Source: Linanthus parryae
Lineage: Eukaryota > Streptophyta > Magnoliopsida > Ericales > Polemoniaceae
Direction: 5' to 3'
Length of the DNA stretch: 64,000 nt
NCBI GenBank assembly: GCA_023055425.1
Contig: JALGPY010000003.1
Span: 16,799,001-16,863,000, forward strand
The position numbers and the translations under genes were made by a program. Positions 49,694 to 61,930 of the stretch are shown here, one piece after another. Positions within the stretch are counted from its first letter, which is position 1. Each line of letters starts with the position of its first letter. Below the pieces are notes generated by a model. That model was given only the letters and a program-made list of their open reading frames with translations. It ran no database searches and was not told the origin of the DNA.

Positions 49694-49858
49694 ATGGGTG
49701 GAGATTGTGATATCTTGTCCCACATTGGAGATTTGTGAATTTGACATCTGGTATATGATAAACCTTGTGGATTATGAGTAGCATCTTCAAGACTTAAGCA
49801 TTTTTATCCGGTGGTACGGATAAAGAAGTTGTTGGGAGAGTAATCCCCTCGGGTTGTT
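49643..49858 (+). repeat. Extra LTR copy directly abutting the TRIM-like element
   Basis: TGTAATATCCGGTCCCTCAT ... CTCGGGTTGTTTA, about 216 bp, is homologous over its full length to the LTR at 49859-50078 and joined to it without internal sequence. Such LTR-LTR arrangements arise by unequal recombination. Confidence 0.75.
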
Positions 49859-50391
49859 TATAATATCCCGTCCCACATCCAGATATTGTTGATTAGATAT
49901 ATATATGGCATGGGTGGGGGATTGTGATATCTTGTCTCACATTGGAGATTTGTCAGTTTGACATCTGGTATATGGTAAACCTTGTGGATTACTAATAGCA
50001 CCTTCAAGGCTTAAGCATTTTTATCCGGTGGTACGGATAAAGAAGTTGTTGGGATGGTAATCCGCTCGGGTTGTTACAAATGGTATCAGAGCCAATCCTG
50101 GTCCTGCAAGGGCTTCGCGGTTGTTCGCCACCAGCCAAGGAGATACGTGACTGGGCACCCTCGACGAGGACGTCGAGTATATAAGATGGGGGGATTGTAA
50201 TATCCCGTCCCACATCGAGACATTGTAGATTAGGTGTATATATGACATCGGTGAGGGATTGTGATATCTTGTACCACATTGGAGATCTGTGAGTTTGATA
50301 TCTGATATATTGTAAACCTTGTGGATTACTAGTAGCACCTTCAAGGCTTAAGCATTTTTATCCGATGGTATGGATAAAGAAGTTGTTGGGA
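49859..50391 (+). mobile_element. TRIM-like miniature LTR retrotransposon
   Basis: The left LTR (49859-50078) ends GGGTTGTTACA. Two bases later TGGTATCAGAGCC (50081-50093) is the standard primer-binding site complementary to tRNA-iMet. The internal domain is only about 115 bp, ends in a polypurine tract AAGATGGGGGGA (50183-50194), and is followed at 50196 by TGTAATATCCCGTCCC, the start of the right LTR. The right LTR is cut at about 50391, about 28 bp short, where a gypsy pol fragment begins. The very short coding-free interior with LTRs of about 220 bp is the definition of a TRIM. Confidence 0.82.
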
Positions 50392-50753
50392 CATTTGAAA
50401 TTTTAGACAAAATCGGCGAGGTCGCTTATCGTCTTGCATTGCCACCACGGTAAGATGGGAATCATAACGTGTTCCATGTTTCTATGATGCGGAAGTATGA
50501 GCCAGACCCCACTCATATCCTCGATTGGGCTGATCTGGATGTCACTGAGGATGTGTCATATGAGGAGAACCCGTACGACTACTGGATTCGAGGGAGAAAG
50601 TGTTGTGTGGCAAGCCAATAGGTCTTGTGGAATCACCATGGACTTGACGAGGCCACTTGGGACCGTGAAGATGACATACGATCCAAATATCCAGAGTTAT
50701 TCGTTAAGGTACGTCTTAAATTTCGAGGACGAAATTTTCTTTTAAGCGTGGTA
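50392..50753 (+). pseudogene. Ty3/gypsy pol 3' end (integrase tail/chromodomain-like), decayed
   Basis: The + frame reads TFEILDKIGEVAYRLALPPR, stop, then DGNHNVFHVSMMRKYEPDP, THILDWADLDVTEDVSYEEN, another stop, and later GLDEATWDREDDIRSKYPEL. In this order these are the conserved C-terminal integrase/chromodomain region of plant chromoviruses. The frame closes with 'aatttcgaggacgaaatttt', a common pol end. There are at least two nonsense codons and a frameshift, and everything upstream is replaced by the TRIM LTR. Confidence 0.85.
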
Positions 50754-52440
50754 TGTTGTAGAGATCTATAATTTTTATGATTATTACTATTATTATTACT
50801 ACTAAAATAACTATTATTTCTTTCTGGGTTGATGTGTTCATGTAGTATTTGACAAATTGTTTGAGTTAAAAGGTGGATATACGTGTTTAATGATTATGAT
50901 TGAGTAAGTATGTATTATCTATAGTTGAGTATTTTTTGTTCAGGGGGTATGTGTTTGTATATATTCTAAAGTCTGGTTGATTGTAGTGTCTTTTTTTAAA
51001 ATTAAATAACTTGTGGGCTGAAATTAAAAAAAAATAGAGAGAAAAAATAAGAACGCAGGAGCGTCCATAGAAAAACCTCCCACCGGTCAGCCATTGTTGT
51101 CACTCCTTCGGTTTTCCTCCGACGCAGCCGTCATAGGGCATTTTGCGACGATCAAGCCTCCTTCCCATCAACCGTGAGTCTTATTCTACCTCTTTCAATC
51201 TATTTTATAGTTGCTAGCACATATTTCCATGTTTGATGTATACATTTTCATTTTATCAGTCAATTTTTATATCTATCAATCAAATTAAAGTCTCAATTGA
51301 TGACCTAAAACTTATTATCCCGCAATCGCGTAGAAGGGAGTATTGGTCTACGCGTCAAGATCTTGGAAACGGTACTAAAATCTCCATCTCTCAGTGAAGT
51401 TAAAAAATCACGCGTTTCACGCTAGGTAGTGAAATTAACTGATTTGGACATTGCGATTCGTATATATGTGATATGCTTACATTATGTATTAAGTATTTAT
51501 GTATTTGGACACTGCGATTCGTATATATGTGATATGCTTAAATTATGTGTAAAGTAATTATGTGATTTGATTCGTGTGAAGTTTATAACGTTCGATTGAT
51601 ATGAATCTTGGTGATTGTACTATGTGAATTTGATTATATACGAATGCGTGAAATTTGCCGAAGTGATGAGTTTGTTATACGTTGGTGTAATTAGAAATTG
51701 ATGGGCTGTTTTGATTAGCGTTGATGAGAACCAGTTTGAGTGATGGGGTGTGCGTCTTGGGGAGAGACTAGTGTACCCGTTGAGCAAGTTGGGCTTGATG
51801 CTCATCGGTGCAAGACCGTAAACCCGCGCGGGAGGTGCCTGATTGTCCTTCGGGCTAGTAACCCGTAAAGCTGTGTCGTGTGTTTGGGTTTCCTATTCCC
51901 TCGGGTTGATACCGTAAACGCCCGTGTGTTTGTGTTGCCTGGTCCCTCGATTTCAGTCCGTAAAAGGCTGTGTGTTTGGTAGAGATTCCCTAGTTGTTCA
52001 TGGTTTGGTATTTGCTCGAACATATGTCAGCATTAGTTGTCTTGATTTACATATTGTGGTCATCGATTTAAATATGTCATGTATGTCGCACTTATACTTG
52101 TTGTAATGTATGTGTTAGTTTATTTTCCTACTGGGTCGTGGTTGCTCACCCTACTATTTTTCAGGTGAGATACGACACATTGAAGACATGGAAGCTTTGA
52201 TTTGATTCTTGCATTAGAGTCTATTTTTAGACATTTTATTGGAGCTAGCTCATCTTATTATGTGAAATTAGTTATTTTGTCAATAATGTAAAATGTGTAG
52301 ACGCATATGCATTCTTTGCACGTTTTGGAGGGCCATTGGCCTAGTTATGGGATTTGATGTCTTTTTATGTTGATTCATGTTAAAATTCTAAAATCCTTAT
52401 GATATTAATATGAACTTTTTATCTTCCTTTTGTCACACAA
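50754..52440 (+). repeat. Probable 3' LTR of the gypsy remnant
   Basis: TGTTGTAGAGATC follows directly after the pol end, where the 3' LTR should start. The sequence is long, non-coding and contains internal short direct repeats ('ggacattgcgattcgtatat' twice near 51440-51530; 'cgtaaa.gc.gtgtg' phrases near 51840-51980) and 'gctcaccctactatttttcag', all usual in long plant gypsy LTRs. The 3' border cannot be fixed without a second LTR; the end given is approximate. Confidence 0.45.
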
Positions 52441-53359
52441 TTTTAGTTGTTTTACTTAAACTGGACATATTATACATGAAGGTACGATTTTGCTATTTAC
52501 ACGTGATCCGTCCAACGGATCGTAGTGATTCAAGTATAGTTGTAAACTAGACACATATTAGTTCTTTCCAGTTAAATTTGGTAAATATTTAACGGTTAGA
52601 TTACCCCTTAACATTTTTAAGTTGGTCATTCAGTTCGGATTTTTTTTTCTCTAGTAGTCATCTCACGAAAAAAGTTATAATTCAATATGGCAACTCCAAA
52701 TCAAAAACTGTTTTAGTTGGACATATTAGACATGTTTAGGAAGCTCTCTGCAAAATTTATTGTTATTTAGGCTTATAGTTTATGAGTAATTAAATTGTGA
52801 AAGTTCGGGTTATAGTTCTGAATTTTCTGCCGACCAGCCGCACGTTTGGACTTGTATCTCCCAAAACCCTACACACCTTTCAAAACTATTTTAGTTGGTT
52901 TAATTATACATATTTAGGATGCCTCCGACCAAGTTTCATAATTTTTCACCGAGCCGTTTAAGAGATATTAAATTTATAATTCAAACTCTTGAAATTATCC
53001 ATTTTCAGCGCATTGTTTATGAATATGGCTATGTTTTCGGGTCTTGGGAATCCTGGTCGTGGCATTAAACGTTGATAACTTTCTCTACTTTTTTCGAGAA
53101 AATTAAAATTTACATTTTGGAATTCTCGTGAAATTATCTACCCAACGATATAAGATTCCCATATTGAAACTGAAATTACAAAAACGTATTTTTTAACCAG
53201 TTTCGGGTTTGGGTTACGAGGAACGAAATACAAGCCTAGGACTGTCATATCAATGAATTAAAATATGCTCTTAACAAGTAGATCTAAACGTAGCAATAAT
53301 AGCGCAATATTCTAGCGTTTACCTGAATAGCAATAGATGATGATGATCTTTGTGTTGTT

Positions 53360-53930
53360 GCTCATACTAGGGGCGCAACTTGAGCGGGTTGAATTCAAAA
53401 AACCCGAGCCTAGCCTGAACAAAAATAGGGCCTGAACATATATTTTTAGTAATTTAGGTTGGCTTGGGCAGAAATTCTTAGCCCGAATTGCAATTAGGGT
53501 TGGGCTTGGCCACAAATATTAAACGACGGGCTAACCCGAATTGTCCGATTGGCATGAACACTACCTACAAATATTATATTTTGAGAGAATTATATAGCAT
53601 ATATAACATGTTTCTGCTACTTTCTATGATTATTATTATAAACCTTGTTTTAATTCATTGTGTTGTTCTTGAAGTCTTGAACTAGTTGATTCATTTTTTC
53701 AGTAATAATTTATTATTCTCGTGTGTTTTAAAAAAGATAAAGTTTAATGTATTAGCCCGAATTCAGCCCGGACCCGAATTGATTTGTACGAACTTGGGCT
53801 TGGACGCGCTGAGGATGCTCTTAACTCGGGCTGGGCTGGGTTTGGGCAGCCTCGACAGAACTCTCGGGCTCAGGCTAGAACATGGATGCCAACCCGTCCA
53901 GCCCGCGTGAGTTGCAGTTCTAGCTCGTAC
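53360..53930. mobile_element. Non-autonomous hAT element, 555 bp
   Basis: The element (53368-53922) starts TAGGGGCGCAACTTGAGCGG and ends (reverse complement) TAGAACTGCAACTCACGCGG, imperfect inverted ends of hAT type. GCTCATAC (53360-53367) and GCTCGTAC (53923-53930) are an 8-bp target duplication with one mismatch, as expected for hAT. The interior is made of repeated 'gggctt', 'agcccgaattg' and 'cgggctgggc' words, which is typical of a known kind of plant hAT MITE. Coding frames across it are not genes. Confidence 0.82.
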
Positions 53931-54092
53931 TCACGTTCCTCGCGCTCCGAACAATCAAGTGTGAACCATGAGAAAGAACATTGTGATCCACACCATGTTT
54001 CGTCTTTGGATGAATGTGAGAGAGAGAGGCTAGAGTTCCTCGTATGTGTATGACATAAATCAGGTGTATCTTGATTTGTGTAAAGTTGTCTC

Positions 54093-54100
54093 TATTTATA
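54093..54100 (-). promoter_or_regulatory. TATA box on the minus strand, LTR- or gene-promoter-like
   Basis: The minus strand reads GTCTATAAATAGAGACAAC. About 30 bp downstream begins a leader-like stretch with CTCTCTCTCTCAC. Without the hAT insertion the segment runs to CTATTGCTATTCAG|GTAAAC, a donor-like site near 53325. This fits either a retroelement LTR promoter or a lost gene first exon interrupted by the hAT element. Confidence 0.4.
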
Positions 54101-54109
54101 GACTAACTT

Positions 54110-55660
54110 ATACCTAATCGCAGCCTACCCCATTAAGATTCTGAGTGAATTACACAGCATTCCCTTAGGGCGCCGTACGTAATTTTCTAACAAAAACCAG
54201 TAGCTATCTTTATCTACCATAATCAAGAACTTTGCAATGGCCCGTTGAGAAGTATAGGAGTTTGATTTATTTAGATTGTTCGATGAGTCGTCACCACTTG
54301 GTTGCTTTACTTTTTGTATTTTGAGAAAGGGTCGTGTGATAATGGAAATTTGAGTTCGGTTAACGGAAATGGGATTGATAATTAATGGCGTGTCACCTCA
54401 TTATTGGTGTGAGTTAGTTTTTAGGTAAACATGTGAACTTTTTTAGCATGTATGGGCGAAATCATTAGCCCAAGTTTGGTACTCCCTTCGTTTCGCCAGA
54501 TTCTTCAAAATTTCATTCTTGGGCGTTTCGCCAGGTTCTTCAAAATTTCAACTTACCCTAAAACAACAATTCTGCAATCACCCAAGTTTGTAGTTCCCAA
54601 TCGTACAAAAACTCCCTCAGAAGCTTCAATGGAGGGCGATGGCAGTATTTTGAGTTCTGAATTCTGATAGTGGTGTCTAAAATTTCTAAATCCATGTTCT
54701 CTATTGAGTATGAAGTGGGTTATTTTCATCACTTCAACGGTTGGGGCTATACATTCTCAATTCTGGTTCAAATAAGTGATAATAGAGAGTTAGATGCACA
54801 CAGTTGAACCCCAATCGGAGCACACAAAAAATGATTTAGAACCCTAATAGAACCTCAATCAACCCCGATAAGAGCAGTTAAATCGAGCCTAAACCGCCTA
54901 TGAGTTCTTCATCTTTATTTCTCCTCTCCCATGCGCGCCAAATCAAACCCAAACATGAACCAAAAAACAGAATCCAGAACCTTGGTAAGACCTCTCAAAT
55001 CAAATCCAAACATTGATAAGAGTTGACGGCGTCCGCCTCTCTCTTTCGGGTTGTGTTTGTTATCAGTGATTTTGTTCTGTGTGATTTCAGTGAGTTGATT
55101 ATCTGAATTTCAATCCCTAAATATTATTGCAAATTGAGAGAGAGGGAGCGGGAGAAAGTTTGACCGGGACAGATAGGTGATCGAGAAAGAGAGGCAGGGA
55201 GAGTGAAGCATATTTTATTTTAATCTTTTTCTTCTTTTAGATTCGAGAGGGAGCCAGGGAGGAAGAAATGGGTGAGGGGGTTGAACCGTTGAAGAAAGCG
55301 GAAATTAACCCTTTGAAATTTGTGTAAGGTAGGGATAACTTTTGTTGAATTAATAGCGAAGATAATTGCACAGGTCACTTTAGTAAACAGGGGTAAAAAA
55401 GTCATGCAATAGAAAGTTGTGCTGTAAGTATAATCTATTGTCCTGTAATTATCAGCACCCTAAAATTATTCAGTAGTTTATACTTTCTATTATCAAAATC
55501 AGATTTTTGAACTTAACAATGCCGTTACGTAGGTTAAACTATAATTTCTTCATCATCCTATCCCTCCAAAGATTAAGATGGAACAGGATTCTGCTCTGTT
55601 GTTGCTGGACTTGTAATCACTCTCCCGCGCAGAAATCACTCCCACTCCCTCCCTGCACAG
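54110..55660. other. Intergenic sequence without recognised genes
   Basis: The only structure I see is a 35-bp direct repeat ('cgtttcgccag.ttcttcaaa' at 54489 and 54524), a short frame at 54452-54667 without motifs, and purine-rich tracts near 55130-55260. No domain, tRNA or terminal repeat is apparent. Confidence 0.5.
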
Positions 55661-55663
55661 ATC

Positions 55664-56289
55664 TTTTTTTTTTTTTTTTTTTTTTGCTCAAAAGGAGAAT
55701 TTTATAGAAACAGAATTAAAGCACATCACATAAAGTGGCTATGTGATCCACCAACAGTCTAAAATTAGGGGTTAGCCACCACCTATCATTTGGGTTTAAG
55801 CCACTGCATTTTTGGCAATCCAATCAGCTATATTTAACTTTCTGTCATTCCAGCAAAGCTTGAGTTGGATCTGCATCATGTACTCCCTGGTATCTTCCAC
55901 AATCACTTTACTCCTCCAAGGGCAGCAGTGATCATGAAGAACACTCTGGGTGCGAGCTTTGCAGTCAGTCAAAATAAGGCAACCTGGGAAGTCTCTAGCT
56001 ACCCAAGAATCGCCGGCTCTTCTAATACTCATAACTTCAGCCATAAAAGCAGAGCCAGCATTAGTAGACATCCAGCTACCATCCAGAACATCCCACCCCT
56101 CTTTAAGAGCTACCCAAGCTAGGTTAGTAGCATTTGTACTTTTGTGCCAAGTTGCATCACAGAAGATGACAGGGAAATGAATCTGAAATTGAGAGGGTTG
56201 CACAGGAAGGTTGTGGGTTTGTAAAGGCTGATTAAGAACACTTCCATTGAGAGAATAAGAAGACTTTATGGTAAGAATTGTGTTAACTG
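55664..56289 (-). pseudogene. 5'-truncated LINE, RNase H domain and poly(A) tail
   Basis: A T-run at 55664-55685 is the reversed poly(A). Reading leftward, the frame from about 56289 to 55796 is an RVT_3 RNase H domain with the first Asp in FCDATWHKS, Glu in EVMSIRRA, the second Asp in LILTDCKA and the C-terminal NIADWIAKNAVA-stop. The frame is open over this length, so this is a relatively young fragment of a different LINE family from the one at 28.8-36.9 kb. Its 5' truncation point coincides with the duplication junction at 56289/56290. Confidence 0.85.
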
Positions 56290-57782
56290 GGTTGTCGGCG
56301 ATAGATGGACTCATCCTCCGATGGGTCGATTAAAGATGAATGTCGATGCGGCGAATCTAGGGTTAGCTGGTGTAAGAAAATTTGTAAAATCAAAGTTTGA
56401 GGGAGGGTATTAACCAATGTCAAAGAAATCAAAGTTAAATGTTGTGTTAAGGTCCAAGAGGATCAAAATGAAGTCAAACTTGAAGTTCTGCACCATTTTC
56501 TGAAGATTGAAAAACCTGAGGTGATTTCTCTATGTTTCCTTAAGTTCTGGGGTCATTCTAAATTCCTCCACTTAAGAGGTCTTTCTCTATTTTCCAGAAG
56601 TCTTATTCAAAGCTGTCCCCATTGTTTTGTGGCTCTCCAAGAAGTACATGTTTTAGTGTGGTCTAAGTGTAATTTGGCCTATCCTTTCTACGGCTTAGAT
56701 TTGTTCTCTCCATCCAACGGGCTTTATTTCGACCGTTTGGTTCTCCATGTATAAAACCCTCTCCGCATGTGTTTAGGGTTCATTATGTATTCTCCAAAAT
56801 TGTGCAGCGAAGCTCTGCCAAAATCATCTATGAAATTCATTTGTGTTCTTCTCTTTACTGGGTTTAATCCCATCTGTTTAACCTCCGTCATCTCTTATCA
56901 CCACACCGATGGCTGCTACTTCTCCGGTGGTCCCATGCGGCATCGGTGTTAATTTGTGTCCATCAAGTCGGCGACTTGCAATATTTCACATATGTGGCTT
57001 GTCCGTTGAGGATCTGGGTCATGCACACCCTCCTTGTACTCCATGAGGTATTTCTGAGCCAGATCTGCTAGTTAAGTTATCCAAAATTTATATTCTTGAT
57101 TGGTGTGAAATATATCCTCATTAATTTAATATTCTCCTCTCTGGTTTTCTCTCTTGTTTACTCTACAAATCCATTGAGATTTGATATCTCCTTTCAATGT
57201 GTTCTTCCGAGTATGAATCTTCCTCCGTCATCTCTTATCACCACTCCGATGGCAGCTACTCTTCTCCGATGGTCCCATGCGGGGTCGTTGTTAATTTTTG
57301 TCTATCAAGTCTGGTGGCTTGCGATATTTCACATCAGTATCTGGGCTTGTCCGTTGAAGATCTGGGTCATGCACACCCTCCTTGTTCTCCATGAGGTATT
57401 TCTGAGCCAGATCTACTAGTTATCATATATATTCTTAATTGGTGTGACATATTCCGTCATTAATTGTTGGTTTCTTCATCATTTTTGGTAGAGTTTAATG
57501 TTGTTAATTATCATTTATCGCCGTATGTGCCACAATATTTTACAATTGAATTGCAATAATATGGACATGCTATCAATCTACTTTCGTTGCAAGTTCATTG
57601 ATAATCTTCGGAGCCCTAAAATGCTATTCCTGGCTCCTACCTTCCAGCCGGAGATCTAACATGTCCAAACTTAAGTTATCACCATATTTTGAGGTGTCAG
57701 ATACTAAATTAATAGCCAGCCCCACATTTAAGTTTTCCTCTCCCCATTTCACTCTGATAACTTCTCTGGAAAAAAGAGAAAA

Positions 57783-57941
57783 ATGGATCTTGAGGACGAT
57801 GAAGACTCTGCGGGATATGTGCAGAGAAGAAGGGAACGCGAGAGATTTATGCGCGAGAGTGAGCACAAGTCCAGCAGGAACGGGGATTTTTCTTGTTCCA
57901 TCTTAGGTTCGGACGGATCGGATGATCAATATCCGTCTTGA
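57783..57941 (+). CDS. 52-aa charged small ORF, second copy
   Basis: Identical to the frame at 43671-43829 in the first unit. No independent evidence for expression. Confidence 0.3.
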   Translation: MDLEDDEDSAGYVQRRRERERFMRESEHKSSRNGDFSCSILGSDGSDDQYPS

Positions 57942-58346
57942 AATATATTCTTTTCTAAAAATAACGCGTTATTGAACAAATTAAATATTGATTATAGAAA
58001 GTATAAACAACTTCGAATAACTTCACTGGAACTCTCAAATCAAACATAAGAAGAAAGTACCTAAAACAACAAACTAGATATATTTTAGGAAGCCAAAATC
58101 TAGAACCTACAACAGATGAATGAAACAGAAAGCCACATTGTAAGAAATTTTTCAATCATGAGCGCAGCTGCCAAGTCCCATTAATCATTCTCCGGACGAA
58201 AATATCGCCACGATCTCTCTCTCGGACCCCAAATCAGCGGCGCTCTGAAATTGACCGATTCCAATTCATTTGACACTGTTGGAACAGAGTACCGGGTATC
58301 TCAGACAACAACCGCTCGCGAACTTTTGCGTCTAGCCCTAATTCCC

Positions 58347-59488
58347 TCAAAGTTTTGCATACAATAACCAATTCCTGAATTTGTTTGAAGAATATCCAAT
58401 ACAAAGCACCATGTTAAGATGTTCTAAAGAACGGTGGCCCATGAAAGCAAGAAGACCTTGACCAGTTATAGATAGGCAACGAGACACATCCAGCGACACC
58501 AGATTAGAGAAATTCTTAGCAAGGACTAAAAGAGTAAAATCCGTAATGTTTGGAGAATATTTGATGTCCAAAACCTTCAAAGTTGGAATCGCAGCAATAA
58601 TTTCCCCCGCCACGTCGGTGATGCCACGCCCATAAAATGCCAAGATCAATTCCTCCAAGGAAGAGAACTTCTTTATATGCGGAAACCATACGTCAGTGAC
58701 ATCGTTGCACCAGTCGATCACCAGCTTCACCAGGCTCCTGGAAAGCATAGCACCGTTGGCCAACAATATGAAACCTTCCAAAGTGATTTGACTTGAACGT
58801 CCCAGATTTAATACTTTCAGCGAACAATTGGATCCTATGACTGCAAAAGTTTCATCCGTGACCCGGGTTTTCGCACCTAAATCCAACTCCACTAAATTCT
58901 TATACGAAATGAGAAGGGAAATAAGTCCCGAACCGCCAACTCGCTGCCTCCATCTCAGCACTACCTTAACCAAGTTCTTACAATGTTAGTGATTAAACCA
59001 TCATCACTAACATCACAAGCCTTCAATGGCTGAAAATGATGATCTCCCACACGACGACTAGTGATCCCATGGCCGTTAAGCTAAAGAACTTGGAGTTTAG
59101 GGTACGATCTAGCTACAAGTTCGATGTCCTCGTTGGTTATTTTCACGGAACAATGAAATTCTACGATGTTTGGGAATCGGGTGACGAGTCTAGGTAAATG
59201 ACAACATGCGATAACACGGAGAGCTTTTCGGTTCATACCTTCGATGCGCAACCTTTGTTTGCATACGAGAGAGACTGATTTTCTGTCACCATTGTTTTCG
59301 ATCTGGCTGAGAATGACGGAAAGCAGGTCGTTGTTGTCACCGTGAAAGACCCAATTGGTGGCGTCGGAGGCTACGAACTTGGTGGCGTCGTTGTTAGTGA
59401 TTCCCGAGGGTTTCCTGTAAGGGTTTCTGATCACCGGCGCAGATAGGGGCAGGGTTTTGAATTGTGGTTCAGTTTTAATCCTCACCAT
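58347..59488 (-). pseudogene. F-box/LRR pseudogene, second copy
   Basis: I see no difference from 44235-45376: the same F-box, TAG stop, frameshift and LRRs. The defects therefore predate the 14.1-kb duplication. Confidence 0.8.
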
Positions 59489-59638
59489 CGCTAATTTGGG
59501 AGAAGAATTTTGCGATGGTAACGGGACTTCAGAGACAAAGGTTTGATTTGTACGAGACTGAGAGAGAGAGAGGAGACTTCGATGAAATTGAGGTGGAAAT
59601 GACTACATGGTAACCTATACTCACTAGGTTTCATCTTG

Positions 59639-59963
59639 TAAGGGCATCTCCAACCCTATGGGGGGAGGGGGGAAATCGTATTTTTATACTGTTCATGTCC
59701 AACCATATGAGGGGAGGGGGAGGGGTGCTATGTGGTGACATTTTGCCTTGGGTGAGGGCATGTCCATGGGGATTTCCCCATGGACATGCCCTCACCCAGG
59801 GCAAAAACATTCCCCATAGCACCCCTCCCCATCCCCGTCCCCTCACATTGTTGGAGACGAGTAGTAGTTCGGGGGTGGGGGAGGGGGGAAATGGTGGGCC
59901 CGTGGGGGGAGGGGGATGGGGAGGTGAGAGGAGGGGAAAAGGCATGGGTTGGAGATGCCCTAA
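59639..59963. mobile_element. Foldback Tourist-like MITE, second copy
   Basis: Same terminal repeats and TAA duplications as 45527-45851, at the expected offset. Confidence 0.88.
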
Positions 59964-60417
59964 GAGTACCTTACATGCAATAATTACGGGGCTTCAGAGA
60001 GACAAGTTTCATCCTGTAAGAGAACCCTACCTGCGATGGGGGTAGGGTTTTGCAGAGAGAGAGAGAGAAATAGAGAAGGAGAGAGAGAAGGGTTCGATGA
60101 AATTGAGGTCGAAATGACTACCTCGGCAAACTTGACACGACAAGGGCTGAGGTGGTACGTATGGCAAACTTGACACGACAAGCGGGCCCAAACAACACTC
60201 CGACCAATCTCTACCGCTTGGTCTTCCCTTAGTTAATTACTAGGGTGGATCATGTGCCTTCCGCACTAAATTTTTTTTTTGGCTTCATTTACTTTTCATT
60301 CTTAGCTATTGGATCTAAAGTTGATCTAACAACCATTAAGATGCCAACACTACTGAGATAAATAGTAAATGTCCTTCCTTAGTATAAAGATTCTCTATGG
60401 CCAATGAGATCGGTGAA

Positions 60418-60589
60418 AAGATACATCATTTACCTTAAGGAATGACCACATTCAGAAAATCCGAATAGAAAAATTGAGAATGGCGGTACGAGTTTAACAA
60501 AACAACTACCTTATAGGAAAATGCTGATTCTAAGTTTTTCTATTCCGATTGTTGAGTACGTTCGTTACTTAAGGTAAATGTTGCATCTT
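60418..60589. mobile_element. Small inverted-repeat element, second copy
   Basis: Same element as 46306-46477, carried along by the large duplication. Confidence 0.6.
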
Positions 60590-61147
60590 ATTGTCAATGA
60601 CACTGGACAGAGAATAGCTGACCAAAGGAAGACAACGTGATCTAGACTGGTCGAGCAGTCTTGATTGGACAACATTTGTCAAATGAGTCATTTGAACATA
60701 ATTCAAGCCATTGACCTAGCCCTCTGAATAGTGGATTATTTTGTGCAATCCTACTAAATTTCTCGGGTTGGCATTGATCTGGCATTGATCTGCTTCCGCA
60801 GAGGTGGAATCCCCTAACTTCCAAAAACAAAGAGCCAAGTGGAGCATGCATGAAGGAGTCAGATGCTTCTTCTATTCTTTTCCCTGGCGCAGCGTCATGT
60901 GTGGCTTTATTTATTCCCTCATTCGATTCTACAATGTATGATTGTATCACGAACTACAATGTGTGTCCCTGAAGCCTCGCTTGCACCCCCTCAGCCCTTG
61001 TCATGTCAAGTGTGTCGAGGTAGTCATTTCGACCTCACTTTCATCGAACCCTTCTCTTTCTATCCCTCTCTCTTTCTCTCTCCATATCAATCTCGTATAG
61101 TCTCTTAAGCGCCATAACGATCTCATATTTCTTCTCCGGAATTAGAG

Positions 61148-61792
61148 ATGGTGAGGACAAGAATTGAATCAACATTCAAAACCCTAACCCCATCTACGAC
61201 AGTGATCAGAAACCCGTAGAGGGCACCTTCGGGAACGACTAACAAGTACGCTGTCAAGTTCGTAGCCACCGACGTCGCCAATTGCGTCTTCCACGGCAAC
61301 AAAAAAGATCTGATTTCTGTCATTCTCGGTCAGATCGAAAGCAAGGATGAAAGAAAATCAGTTTCTCTCCATTGCAAACAATGGATGCGCATCGAAGGTA
61401 TGATCAGAAAAGCTCTCCATGTAATCGCACGTTGTCATTTACCTAATCTCATCATATGATTTCCCAACATCATAGAATTTCATTGTTATGTGAGGATAAC
61501 CAACAGCGACATCGAACTTGCGGCTAGATCTTACCATAAAATCCAAGTTCTTCAACTTAATGGGCATCGTCACTAGTGTGGAGGATCGTTTTCAGCCATT
61601 GAAGGCTTGTTATGATGTCAACAATGATGGTTTAGTCTTTGTTACCAAATACTATAAGAACTTGATTAAGGTAGGGTTGAGATGGAAGGAGAGAGTTTGC
61701 GGTTCCGGATTCCTTCTCATTTTATCTAAAACTTGGTGGAGTTGCATTTAGGAGCAAAAATCGAGTCACGGATGAAACCCTTTCCACGCGGG
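61148..61792 (+). pseudogene. Truncated F-box/LRR pseudogene (+), second copy
   Basis: Same start, early TAG and truncation as 47036-47680. It supports the view that the inverted F-box pair had already formed and decayed before duplication. Confidence 0.82.
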
Positions 61793-61930
61793 GGGGCGTC
61801 GTCGGTGGCACATGAGCCTCACACGCCGCCTTCACGTGCTACGGTGATTTTTATATCCAGCGGTCTCATATCATCGTTCTGATCCCGATTATGTGTTCAA
61901 TTCCCAGTTTAACATGTTTGGAAAACACGA

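Larger units (their letters stand above)
42178..56289. repeat. Unit 1 of a 14,112-bp direct tandem duplication
   Basis: Every landmark from 42178 onward recurs 14112 bp later (42409/56521, 44235/58347, 47036/61148, 49530/63642), and the last base of the window, 64000, still matches 49888. To the left of 42178 the two sequences differ completely apart from the shared GGT. Unit 1 keeps the LINE continuity on its left, so 42178 is the ancestral context and 56290 is the novel junction. I noticed only five substitutions in 7.7 kb: 43219, 43236, 43240, 46165 and 47761. Confidence 0.93.

Noticed and set aside
53686..54053. Frames of 74 and 89 codons
   Set aside because: They cross the hAT element end and its 'gggctt' repeats; no independent coding signal.
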